The position numbers and the translations under genes are program-made. Of a stretch of 15,324 nt of DNA, positions 1 through 6,132 are shown piece by piece. The stretch covers positions 1 through 15,324 of the forward strand of contig CAZPHH010000104.1 in NCBI GenBank assembly GCA_964586145.1, written 5' to 3'. The DNA comes from JAFGJQ01 sp964586145 (GTDB lineage Bacteria > Planctomycetota > Phycisphaerae > UBA1845). The stretch's first letter is position 1. Each line of letters opens with the position of its first letter. The notes under the pieces were generated by a model. That model made no database searches and was not told the DNA's origin. It was given only the letters and a program-made list of their open reading frames with translations.

Positions 1-1357
1 ATTGCTCGTCGGATGCGCTCGGCTGACCGGTGAGGCCGTAGCGTTCGTTGTAGCGAGCGATGCTGGTGGGGTTGTACCCCTCGGTGTCGGCCTCGAACCG
101 GATGTAGTCGTGGTGAATGCCGTCGATGGCGAAGTTGTTGACCAGGTCCATGCAGACGTCCGTCAGGTACTGGAGAACCAGCGGGTGGCCCGGATCGAAG
201 GCGCCGTCGGCGTTCTCGCTGCCGTTCTCCAGGCGCGTCGGCCAGTAGTTTTCGAGATTGTCCGGGTCGCTGTGCTGACTGTAGACCACGCCCTTGCCCG
301 TCTTGAAATCCACAATCCAGCCATGCACCTCGATCCGCTTCTTGCCGCCGGTGGTGTCGTGCGCGGCATCGATGATCGCCTGCAGGGCGTTGAAATCCGG
401 AGGGGTCAGGCCGCTCATGTACGGTTCGCCCAACCCGGACGGGTAGCAGACGTCCGCGCGACGACGGACCTGCACGACGACCATGTTGCAGTTCACATCT
501 CGGATCCGCCCGCCACTGTCGGGGTTGCCCACCTCGCCCAGGAGTAACTCGACCTCATCCTGGTTCAGAAGGCCCGGTCCCCAGGCGTCGACCCAGAACG
601 CGCGATACTCCGGCCCGAAGACCGGACCGCCCGTGAACTCAGCCGTAACCACTTTGTCCTGATCCATCGTCACGGTGGTTGTCGGCGAGTTCGGATCGGC
701 CACCGGACTGCCGGCCGAGACCTCCCAGCGATCGAACGTGTAGCCCGGCTCGGCGTTCGTCGAGATCGGAACGACCTCGTCAAGGCTGTAACCGTACGGT
801 CCGCCGACTGCCGGATTCGTCGCACCCGCTTCGGACGGGCTGACGGCCATCGTCAGCCACGTCGACTCGAGCGGACTGAACCGCACCGCGTCGGCGATCA
901 CCACCCGTGGCGAAGCCACGTTGTTCAACCGCACGCGGCCCGGGGTGCCCGCGGCGAAGTCATACGTGCCGAGCACAAACCACGTGCTGCCGTTCGTCCG
1001 TTGATCGACGTACACGGTGTGGGACCCGCCGGCGTAGTCGACGGTAAACGGCGCATCCGGAGCGCGATTGCCGCCCTGTGGATACCAGATGGCCACCTCA
1101 TAGGCGCCTGCGACGGGAAGCGCGGGACGCCATTCCACCTCACCAAACGGGGGATCGTCGAACGTGTCCGCGAACCGGTAGTCCGGGCCCCAGCCGCCGG
1201 GGAGGCTGCCGGTCTTCCATTCACCGCTCAAGACCGAGAAGCCGGCATCCTGATTGTCCACAATCATCGGGGCGCCGGATGCCACCGTCACGCCCAACGC
1301 GCACACCGCAACCGCCGCCCAAACCGACCAACGAGACTGGCGCCACACACAAGCCAT
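1..1357 (-). CDS. Secreted GHL10-type glycosyl-hydrolase-like protein with golvesin-like and InlB-like domains (partial, 3' end outside window)
   Basis: The reading frame is open from the ATG at 1357 to the left edge, giving 452 codons with no stop. A strong ribosome site (GGAGGAGG) lies just upstream. Residues 1-29 form a signal peptide ending near VASGAP. Residues about 30-160 (starting VDNQDAGF, then YEVAIWYPQGGN, ending VVIADAVRF) resemble the golvesin/xanthan-lyase accessory domain. Residues about 165-237 look like a divergent InlB B-repeat (PGYTFDRWEVSAG, TTTVTMDQDKVVTAEF). From about 243 the GHL10 fold begins with EYRAFWVDAWG and CNMVVVQVRRRAD; the conserved block DGIHHDYIRFE is intact. 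Known GHL10 proteins include peptidoglycan glycan-strand hydrolases such as E. coli DigH. Export to the periplasm or cell surface is likely; the substrate is unknown. The rest of the catalytic domain and any anchor are not visible. Confidence 0.85.
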   Translation of the reverse strand, partial: MACVWRQSRWSVWAAVAVCALGVTVASGAPMIVDNQDAGFSVLSGEWKTGSLPGGWGPDYRFADTFDDPPFGEVEWRPALPVAGAYEVAIWYPQGGNRAPDAPFTVDYAGGSHTVYVDQRTNGSTWFVLGTYDFAAGTPGRVRLNNVASPRVVIADAVRFSPLESTWLTMAVSPSEAGATNPAVGGPYGYSLDEVVPISTNAEPGYTFDRWEVSAGSPVADPNSPTTTVTMDQDKVVTAEFTGGPVFGPEYRAFWVDAWGPGLLNQDEVELLLGEVGNPDSGGRIRDVNCNMVVVQVRRRADVCYPSGLGEPYMSGLTPPDFNALQAIIDAAHDTTGGKKRIEVHGWIVDFKTGKGVVYSQHSDPDNLENYWPTRLENGSENADGAFDPGHPLVLQYLTDVCMDLVNNFAIDGIHHDYIRFEADTEGYNPTSIARYNERYGLTGQPSASDEQ

Positions 1358-1525
1358 GAGGGCCTCCTCCCCGGTTGAACCTGTCCGCTCGCACGGCTGA
1401 AACCCCAGCCGGCATCACGGCCGCGGCGGCCGCGATCGTCATGCATGCACGCGTCCCCGTGTTCTTTTCCGGTCGAGGCCGTGAGCGGAAGGGAAGGCTC
1501 AAGCATCCCACCCCCCGTGGCCCGG

Positions 1526-1567
1526 AAAAAAAAGAGAGCCCGCCCGGCTTCCAGGCGAATCTCTCTC
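1526..1567 (-). terminator. Rho-independent terminator (minus strand)
   Basis: On the minus strand AAGAGAG and an inner CGCC pair with GGCG and CTCTCTT (1538-1533), and the hairpin runs directly into eight T residues (1533-1526). This is the classic stem plus T-run form. It lies between the promoter at 1661-1633 and the gene starting at 1357. Confidence 0.7.
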
Positions 1568-1626
1568 TTCCCGCCAGATCGAGCGCCCCGCCGAGGCAGA
1601 GTCCCCTCCAACTCGGTCAGGCACAC
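1526..1626 (-). ncRNA. Candidate ~100-nt small RNA or attenuated leader
   Basis: A good sigma70-type promoter on the minus strand (1661-1633) predicts a start near 1626. A textbook intrinsic terminator ends at 1526, so the unit would make an RNA of about 100 nt. The RNA contains a stem CCGAG (1616-1612) with CUCGG (1595-1591), with an inner GAG/CUC pair around a GGGA loop, before the terminator hairpin. No convincing protein fills the unit. It lies 169 nt upstream of the GHL10-like gene start on the same strand, so it could be a free-standing sRNA or a leader with premature termination. I do not recognise the family. Confidence 0.45.
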
Positions 1627-1632
1627 CCCCCT

Positions 1633-1661
1633 ATTCTAACAAGCGGCCGCGATTGATACAA
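1633..1661 (-). promoter_or_regulatory. Sigma70-like promoter for the candidate RNA
   Basis: On the minus strand the -35 box is TTGTAT (1661-1656) and the -10 box is TAGAAT (1638-1633), separated by exactly 17 bp. Transcription would start near 1626. Confidence 0.55.
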
Positions 1662-1997
1662 ACACCATCACGCCTTTCCCCAGGCGGAAGGGGTTCGCGT
1701 ATGGCAGCGCCAACGGCAGGAAAGGTCGCGCACGGTACACGTCACGCAGGGCTTCATCGAGGCCTGCGAATGGGCGCACGTGTATGGGATGATCAACGCG
1801 CAGGACCAGGCCATCCTTGATCTGCCGGCCCGCGCCATGCATCCCAGGGCCGGATCCTTCCCGTGTGACCTGCAGGGCAAGATCGGCCAGGCCTGCCAGG
1901 ACTTCAAGAAGGCCAACGACCGCGATGACACCCTGATCCGGGTGCAGCCTGGGCATCAGAGACTCTGACCGATGCTTTGACGCTATGCCAGGGCCAA
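1639..1997. other. Gene-poor interval, no confident gene
   Basis: About 360 bases between the promoter at 1661-1633 and the radical-SAM stop codon. Both strands carry open frames with high third-position GC: plus 1780-1968 (GTG start, 62 codons, open further upstream to 1657) and minus 1956-1636 (ATG start, 106 codons). Neither has a clear ribosome site or a family I recognise, and the minus frame stops inside the -10 box of the promoter. The plus frame has a protein-like composition (for example GKIGQACQDFKKANDRDD), so a decayed or unknown small gene is possible. A hairpin GCATC/GATGC (1953-1975) follows the radical-SAM gene and might be a weak terminator. Confidence 0.3.
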
Positions 1998-2687
1998 TCA
2001 GCCTACGCCGAAGTCCGTGTTCTGCCAGAGTACCTCGACGGTTGGGTGGTCGTCCAGCCATGCGTACTCTCCGCGGAACCAATCCTTGATTTCGTTGTCC
2101 AGCAGGGCGGCGCTTCGCGTGTTCGGCGTGAAGAGGTTGATGCAGCCGTATTGGAAGTGGCTCAGCAGGATTTCGATGTCACGCCGCACGATCTCGCGGG
2201 TCTGGCCACGGAAGCCCACCAGCAGACAGATGCTGTCCGTCAGACCGGCTACATCCGCCGGCTCGTCGAAAAACATGGCCTTGTTCAGGACGTCGTTACG
2301 CAGGTGGGCGTCAAACGTCTCCACGCCGATCTTGATTCGCGTGGGGATGCCGAAATACCGGCCTACCTCGTCCAGCCGCTCGCGGTACGCCCAATACGAT
2401 TCGCAGATCAACTCGCGGATGCCCGCCTGTCGGATCTTGTTGCGCAGGCGCTCCCAGACCGCCGGCGGCAGCTCCTGGATGCTGCCGGAATTGAGCACTT
2501 CCAGGCAGCCCAGCTCGCCCGTCACCTGGCCCAGGACCTCGTCCGCGACCCGGACCATCACGTCTTCGTCCGTGGTGTTGTCCTCGATGTAGTCGCAGAA
2601 CGTGCAGCGGCCCCAGATGCAGGGCCGGCCCCGCAGCAGGACGATTTCGCGAGGCAGCTTCCTTGTAACCCGGGCGTAACGCTTCAT
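1998..2687 (-). CDS. Radical-SAM family protein with CX4CX2C cluster motif
   Basis: The protein has 229 residues from the ATG at 2687 (MKRYARVTRKLPREIVLL). The Cys triad is C23-IWGR-C28-TF-C31, that is CX4CX2C instead of the usual CX3CX2C that holds the 4Fe-4S cluster. Other family-like blocks are FCDYIEDNTTDE, LEVLNSGSIQELP, RIKIGVETFD and the C-terminal NTDFGVG. From memory, short clostridial radical-SAM proteins with these same blocks exist, and the queuine lyase QueL may belong to this group; I cannot confirm that, so the reaction is left open. The frame is open further upstream, but that stretch overlaps the divergent gene at 2815 and has shadow-like composition, so I chose the internal ATG even though its ribosome site is weak. 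It is transcribed alone. Confidence 0.8.
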   Translation of the reverse strand: MKRYARVTRKLPREIVLLRGRPCIWGRCTFCDYIEDNTTDEDVMVRVADEVLGQVTGELGCLEVLNSGSIQELPPAVWERLRNKIRQAGIRELICESYWAYRERLDEVGRYFGIPTRIKIGVETFDAHLRNDVLNKAMFFDEPADVAGLTDSICLLVGFRGQTREIVRRDIEILLSHFQYGCINLFTPNTRSAALLDNEIKDWFRGEYAWLDDHPTVEVLWQNTDFGVG

Positions 2688-2814
2688 TGTTCGGTTTCGC
2701 CGGCAATAGGGGTCGGTGCCTCGACGTTCTTCCCACCGTAGGGGCGCCCGATTGGGGGGCCAGGACCATTGAGCTTGGGGGGAACCAACCCCGTACATAC
2801 AGGAGAGTACGCCA

Positions 2815-3855
2815 ATGACTTCACTGATTCCATTGTTACTGACAGGAATGTTGCTGGGACAGCCGGGACCGGGGATGGGGCCGCGAGCGGGCGGCCCGCC
2901 GGGAGGCCGACAAGCCGGTCCGCCGGCGGACATCACCCCCTTCATGGACCGGGTGGCGGAGGCGGTAAACGCCACGCCGGAGCAAATCGAGCAGTTGCAG
3001 GCCATCGCCGCGGAGCACAAGACGGCCGCCCAGGCGGCGCGTACGGCCCGGCACGAGCAGTTGAAGGCGAACGAAGAGCAACTGCGAACCCTGCGGGAGC
3101 AGATGCGCGAAGCCCGGCAGGCCGGCGAGGAGCAGAAGGTGACCGAGCTTCGCCAACAGATGCGCGAGCTGATGGGATCGCCGCCCGGTGACCTGATGCG
3201 GCAGACCCACGCGAAGATCACGGGCATCCTCACTGCGGAGCAGAAGACGGCGTTCGAGGAGTTTCTGGCGAAAGATCGACCCGGTGTAAGGGAGCGCGCG
3301 GGACGACCGGGTCCGCCACGCGGACCGCAGGGGCAGGAGCCGAACATCTACCGGTTCATGGATCGCGTGATCGAGGCGGTGGACGCGACGGAGGAGCAGC
3401 GAGGGCAACTGCGAGCGATCGCCGCGGATCACATCCGGGCGATGAAGGCAGCGGAAGCCGACCGCGCAATTGCCCTGCAATCCAATCGCGAGCAGATTGA
3501 GGCGCTGCGCCGCCAGGTCCGCGAGGCCCACAGGGAGGGCAACACCGAACAGGCCAGGACCCTGCGGAAACAGTTGGACGATCTGACCGGCACCCCGATG
3601 GCGGATGTCCTGAAAGCGACTCAGGAGAAGATCGCGGGCATTCTCACCGCCGAACAGAAAGTGAAGTTCGACGCCTTGGTCCAGGATGCCCGCGGCGGCA
3701 GGGGGCCACGGAGCGCCGGCGATCGGCCCGGATACAGGGCGGGTAAGGCCGAGAGGGCCGGCAAACAGCAGGGCGCCCCAGGACGTGAAGGAGGCAAGCG
3801 AGGCCGCCACGGTCCGCCGCCACCGCCTCCAGCAGAGAGCGACGGGGCCGAATAG
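2815..3855 (+). CDS. Exported Spy/CpxP-like protein with two tandem LTxxQ modules
   Basis: 346 residues, starting nine bases after a GGAG ribosome site. A short hydrophobic N-terminus (MTSLIPLLLTGMLLG) suggests export. Two copies of one helical module follow. Copy 1 begins FMDRVAEAVNAT at residue 43 and reaches LTAEQK at 139. Copy 2 begins FMDRVIEAVDAT at 181 and reaches LTAEQK at 277. The spacing inside both copies is identical (96 residues) and the repeat period is 138. The LTAEQ motif and the Gln/Glu/Arg-rich helices resemble Spy/CpxP periplasmic chaperones, which bind unfolded proteins and often belong to envelope-stress or metal-stress responses. The tail (from about 295) is basic and rich in Gly, Arg and Pro, with a run of six Pro. 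It is probably a single-gene unit, since a terminator follows at once. The chaperone role is inferred from the family. Confidence 0.75.
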   Translation: MTSLIPLLLTGMLLGQPGPGMGPRAGGPPGGRQAGPPADITPFMDRVAEAVNATPEQIEQLQAIAAEHKTAAQAARTARHEQLKANEEQLRTLREQMREARQAGEEQKVTELRQQMRELMGSPPGDLMRQTHAKITGILTAEQKTAFEEFLAKDRPGVRERAGRPGPPRGPQGQEPNIYRFMDRVIEAVDATEEQRGQLRAIAADHIRAMKAAEADRAIALQSNREQIEALRRQVREAHREGNTEQARTLRKQLDDLTGTPMADVLKATQEKIAGILTAEQKVKFDALVQDARGGRGPRSAGDRPGYRAGKAERAGKQQGAPGREGGKRGRHGPPPPPPAESDGAE

Positions 3856-3883
3856 CAGCAACTCCAACGTGGCGGACAGTTCA

Positions 3884-3925
3884 GGCGCCAGGCCGGTCTG
3901 CAGGACCGACCTGGCGCTGCTTTTT
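3884..3925 (+). terminator. Rho-independent terminator after the Spy-like gene
   Basis: GCGCCAGG-C-CGGTC pairs with GACCG-A-CCTGGCGC around a short TGCAG loop. The stem is followed by TGC and five T residues (3921-3925). It lies 29 bases after the stop codon and insulates the next promoter. Confidence 0.8.
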
Positions 3926-3941
3926 AGCGATTGGCGGACGG

Positions 3942-3969
3942 TTGACTCCCCCGAATTCGAGGGTATATT
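3942..3969 (+). promoter_or_regulatory. Strong sigma70-like promoter of the anchor-M operon
   Basis: TTGACT (3942-3947) and TATATT (3964-3969) are separated by 16 bp, the best consensus match in the window. Transcription would begin near 3976. This places any earlier start codon at 3973 outside the message and supports the GTG at 4030 for the first gene. Confidence 0.65.
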
Positions 3970-3982
3970 ACTTTGTATTCCC
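3961..3982. promoter_or_regulatory. Possible operator palindrome over the -10 box and start site
   Basis: The arms GGG-T-ATA (3961-3967) and TAT-T-CCC (3976-3982) mirror each other around an 8-bp centre, except at the fourth position. The site covers the -10 box and the predicted transcription start, where a repressor would act. It is short and could be chance; I do not match it to a specific Fur or Zur box. Confidence 0.25.
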
Positions 3983-4009
3983 TCCCGGTCCCGGGTTTCG
4001 GGCGGGAGG
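3981..4009 (+). other. Strong 5' leader hairpin
   Basis: Starting about five bases into the predicted transcript, CCTCCCG (3981-3987) and CCCG (3990-3993) pair with CGGG (3999-4002) and CGGGAGG (4003-4009). This gives 11 G/C-rich pairs with a 2-nt bulge and a GGTTT loop. No T-run follows, so it is not a terminator. It could stabilise the 5' end or serve regulation. Confidence 0.45.
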
Positions 4010-4029
4010 CGGTTGCTCGGAGTGTATTG

Positions 4030-4398
4030 GTGAGGCTGCGTCCCCTCCCCGTCTGTGCGCTGGGCTTGTACGTGCTTGTCGCCAGCGGCCTGCCGCTGGG
4101 CTGGCATCTGGTGTCGGCGCATGGCGAGCCGAGCTGCCACGAGACGACCACGTGCGTTTCGGGATGCGACAAGACGCCAAAGAACTCGCATCCGGACGAG
4201 TCCACCGTTCCCGCCCACGATGGCCACCGGTGTGAGGTCTGCTACCAGATTGCCGTCGCCAAGACGGCGGTCGACCTGCCCGTGGATGACGGGTGGGCCA
4301 CCCTCGACAACACATGCGACACGGTCACTCCCGCAAATACTCGCCTGCTTTGCGGCCAGCGTGTCGCCAGTGCCGACCCGCGGGCGCCGCCCTGCTGA
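4030..4398 (+). CDS. Small His/Cys-rich membrane or exported protein
   Basis: 122 residues from a GTG start seven bases after a GGAG site and downstream of the predicted transcription start. An N-terminal hydrophobic segment (residues about 6-28, LPVCALGLYVLVASG) is a signal anchor or uncleaved signal. The following part is rich in His and Cys: C36, C42, C46, H54, and the cluster H63-DG-H66-R-C68-EV-C71, with further Cys towards the C-terminus. This layout recalls small DUF2946-type membrane proteins, often found near metal genes, but the match is weak and I cannot name the family. It is the first gene behind the promoter at 3942, with a 119-bp gap to the prepilin-like gene. Metal binding on the outer face of the membrane is an inference from His and Cys spacing only. 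Confidence 0.6.
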   Translation: MRLRPLPVCALGLYVLVASGLPLGWHLVSAHGEPSCHETTTCVSGCDKTPKNSHPDESTVPAHDGHRCEVCYQIAVAKTAVDLPVDDGWATLDNTCDTVTPANTRLLCGQRVASADPRAPPC

Positions 4399-4448
4399 TC
4401 CTCCATTCCATCCAACGTATCGGAGTTTGAGAAGGCCGACGTGGCATT

Positions 4449-4481
4449 GACCGGCTCCACCTGCGCAGTGGCAGCCCGGTC
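4449..4481. repeat. Intercistronic stem-loop
   Basis: GACCGG (4449-4454) pairs with CCGGTC (4476-4481), and CCAC (4457-4460) with GTGG (4468-4471) inside it. There is no T-run, so it is more likely an RNA processing or stability hairpin than a terminator. The 119-bp gap between the two genes holds nothing else I recognise. Confidence 0.35.
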
Positions 4482-4517
4482 CCGTCCGTCCGGCCAAACA
4501 CTCACGGATGAACACCC

Positions 4518-5231
4518 ATGCGGAAGCGAGGCTTCACGCTGATTGAGCTGCTTGTGGTGGTCTCGATCATCGCGCTTCTGATAGCCATTCTGCTCCCGAG
4601 CCTTCAGAGGGCCCGAGTACAGGGCAAGCGGACGGTGTCCGCCGCCAATATGCGCAGCATCGGCATCGGGATCGAGATGTATGCGGGGGATTACGGCGGA
4701 TCGTTCCCGGAAACGTCGCACGGCGTGGCGGCCACCCGGTCTTGGATCTTCACGCTGCGCCCGTACCTGGGCGACGTGGACGAGGTCCGCATCTGTCCGG
4801 CCGACCCGAAGGGACGGCAGCGCCTGGCCGCGGACGGGTCGAGCTACGTGCTGAACGAGTACGTTGCGGTCCGACCATTGGATCCCTTCGGGCAGCCGCT
4901 GCCGGACGAGCCGGATTTCACCGTCAAGCACCGGCTCAAGCGGCCGGGCGAAACCGTCACCGTGTTCGTCTGCGCCGATAACTACACGATGGGACCGACA
5001 GGAGATCACACGCACTCACGCATCTGGTTCCAGCCGGCGCCCAGCGTGCCGTGGGACAAGATTCGCGATGATATTCAGCCCGACCGGTACCACGTGGGCG
5101 GCGCCAGTCGCGACAACACCAAGGGTTCATCCAACTACCTGTACGCGGATGGACACGTGACAAGCATCACCGCCGAGGCGCTCAAGGCCCTGGCGGATGG
5201 TCGGGTCAACTTCGCCAGGCCGCGCCAGTAG
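4518..5231 (+). CDS. Prepilin-like protein with N-terminal cleavage/methylation motif
   Basis: 237 residues. The N-terminus MRKRG|FTLIELLVVVSIIALL is a class III prepilin signal: a prepilin peptidase would cut after Gly5 and methylate Phe6, and Glu at mature position 5 is present. One transmembrane helix follows (to about residue 28). The C-terminal part ends in SSNYLYADGHVTSI, the DG-box of the planctomycete H-X9-DG prepilin-like family, but the nearest upstream His lies 18 residues before the DG rather than nine. Such proteins are numerous in planctomycetes and their role, pseudopilus or envelope scaffold, is unclear. It lies between the His/Cys-rich gene and the anchor-M gene pair, all in the same direction, so co-transcription is likely. 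The ribosome site is weak (CGGATG). Confidence 0.9.
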   Translation: MRKRGFTLIELLVVVSIIALLIAILLPSLQRARVQGKRTVSAANMRSIGIGIEMYAGDYGGSFPETSHGVAATRSWIFTLRPYLGDVDEVRICPADPKGRQRLAADGSSYVLNEYVAVRPLDPFGQPLPDEPDFTVKHRLKRPGETVTVFVCADNYTMGPTGDHTHSRIWFQPAPSVPWDKIRDDIQPDRYHVGGASRDNTKGSSNYLYADGHVTSITAEALKALADGRVNFARPRQ

Positions 5232-5322
5232 CGAGCGGGGAGAGCGTGAGGGCGTCCGGCCTCGGAAACGGTCGGGCGGCTGTAGAACGCGAACATTGCC
5301 GCGTATGCGGAAGGAGTAAACC

Positions 5323-6051
5323 ATGACAGGAATGGTCAAGGGGACGTTCATTGTGCTTTTCGGAGTGGGAATGCTGGCCGGGCCGGCCACGGCGGCCGTT
5401 CTCCAGAGCGGACACGCCGACCTCGGCCTGGGGTACGAGGAGGGCTGGGACCTGCACATTCACGTGGAACATGGCATGGTCGACGGGCTCCCCGTGATCG
5501 ACGAGGAATATGAGCCGGACGCCCTGATCATCCTGGTTCCCAACAAGCTGCTCGGCGGTCGACCGGCCGGTGCGGCCTGGGACCCGATCGGCAACGGGGC
5601 CGCCGCGGACACCTGGCTGCTGTCCGCCGTCCAGCAGGTCGGCATGCCGTTCGTGGGCATCGGGGCCGAAGAAATCGCCCCGGGCGGCTTCGTGAACGAC
5701 GAACTGACGCTGACGCTCACCCAGGTCGTCTCGCCCAGCGGAGCCGGCCATTTCGCCCTGTACACCACCGACGGCTTCGGACAGCCGCAGTTCGGAATGT
5801 CCAGCTACGAGGGCGGCATCACGGCGGCGGACGCCATCACTGTGCCGGCCGGCGGGCACCTGCACTTCAACTACAGTTTCACCGAGCTCGGCCTCTGGGC
5901 GATCACTTTCGAGGCGTCGGGCACACACTCCGTCGACGGGCCGACCGCCGGCAGCGGAACGTATTACTTTCACGTCGTTCCGGAGCCGGCCACGCTCGCG
6001 CTGCTGGGTCTGGGCATCGTACTGGCGGGTCGCAGGGGCAAAGCACGCTGA
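5323..6051 (+). CDS. PEP-CTERM surface protein with choice-of-anchor M-type domain
   Basis: 242 residues, six bases after AAGGAG. A signal peptide (residues 1-24, ending PATAA) precedes a His-rich start of the mature protein (SGHADLGLGYEEGWDLHIHV). The body has the layout of the choice-of-anchor M / actinobacterial surface-repeat domain (TIGR03769-like, from memory): EPDALIILVPN, TWLLSAVQQVGMPFVGIGAEE, LTLTLTQV, GHFALYTTDGFGQP, then GGHLHFNYSFTELGLWAITF. The C-terminus VVPEPATLALLGLGIVLAG ending RRGKAR is a PEP-CTERM tail, recognised by an exosortase that releases the protein from the membrane to the surface. In Actinobacteria this domain occurs beside metal-type ABC transporters. The many His residues fit metal binding, which is an inference. 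It is followed 81 bp later by a paralogue. Confidence 0.85.
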   Translation: MTGMVKGTFIVLFGVGMLAGPATAAVLQSGHADLGLGYEEGWDLHIHVEHGMVDGLPVIDEEYEPDALIILVPNKLLGGRPAGAAWDPIGNGAAADTWLLSAVQQVGMPFVGIGAEEIAPGGFVNDELTLTLTQVVSPSGAGHFALYTTDGFGQPQFGMSSYEGGITAADAITVPAGGHLHFNYSFTELGLWAITFEASGTHSVDGPTAGSGTYYFHVVPEPATLALLGLGIVLAGRRGKAR

Positions 6052-6063
6052 CACCCTGCCGTT

Positions 6064-6098
6064 CGCTGCGCTTCCGGGCCGTTCCCGGAAGCGCAGCG
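6064..6098. repeat. Perfect 15-bp inverted repeat between the paralogues
   Basis: CGCTGCGCTTCCGGG (6064-6078) and its exact reverse complement (6084-6098) flank a 5-base loop (CCGTT). A GCGG-rich stretch follows, with TCTTTT only at 6111-6116, so a terminator is possible but not typical. An RNA-stability or partial-termination hairpin that sets the ratio of the two surface proteins would fit equally well. Confidence 0.6.
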
Positions 6099-6132
6099 CG
6101 GCGGCGGCGGTCTTTTGCGGGGATTGTCAACC

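Noticed and set aside
2..547. Plus-strand frame at the left edge
   Set aside because: It is antisense to the GHL10-like gene, whose frame carries clear domain motifs up to the window edge.
1526..1626. Small SRP (4.5S) RNA
   Set aside because: The length fits, but the conserved apical tetraloop and the GGAAGCAGC-type asymmetric loop are absent.
2688..3347. N-terminal extension of the radical-SAM frame
   Set aside because: It overlaps the Spy-like gene on the other strand. The added residues are Cys/Ser/Arg-rich shadow sequence and the family-like start is the ATG at 2687.
2836..4515. Minus-strand open frame of 559 codons
   Set aside because: It is antisense to the Spy-like gene, the terminator and the operon promoter, and has no ribosome site or domain.
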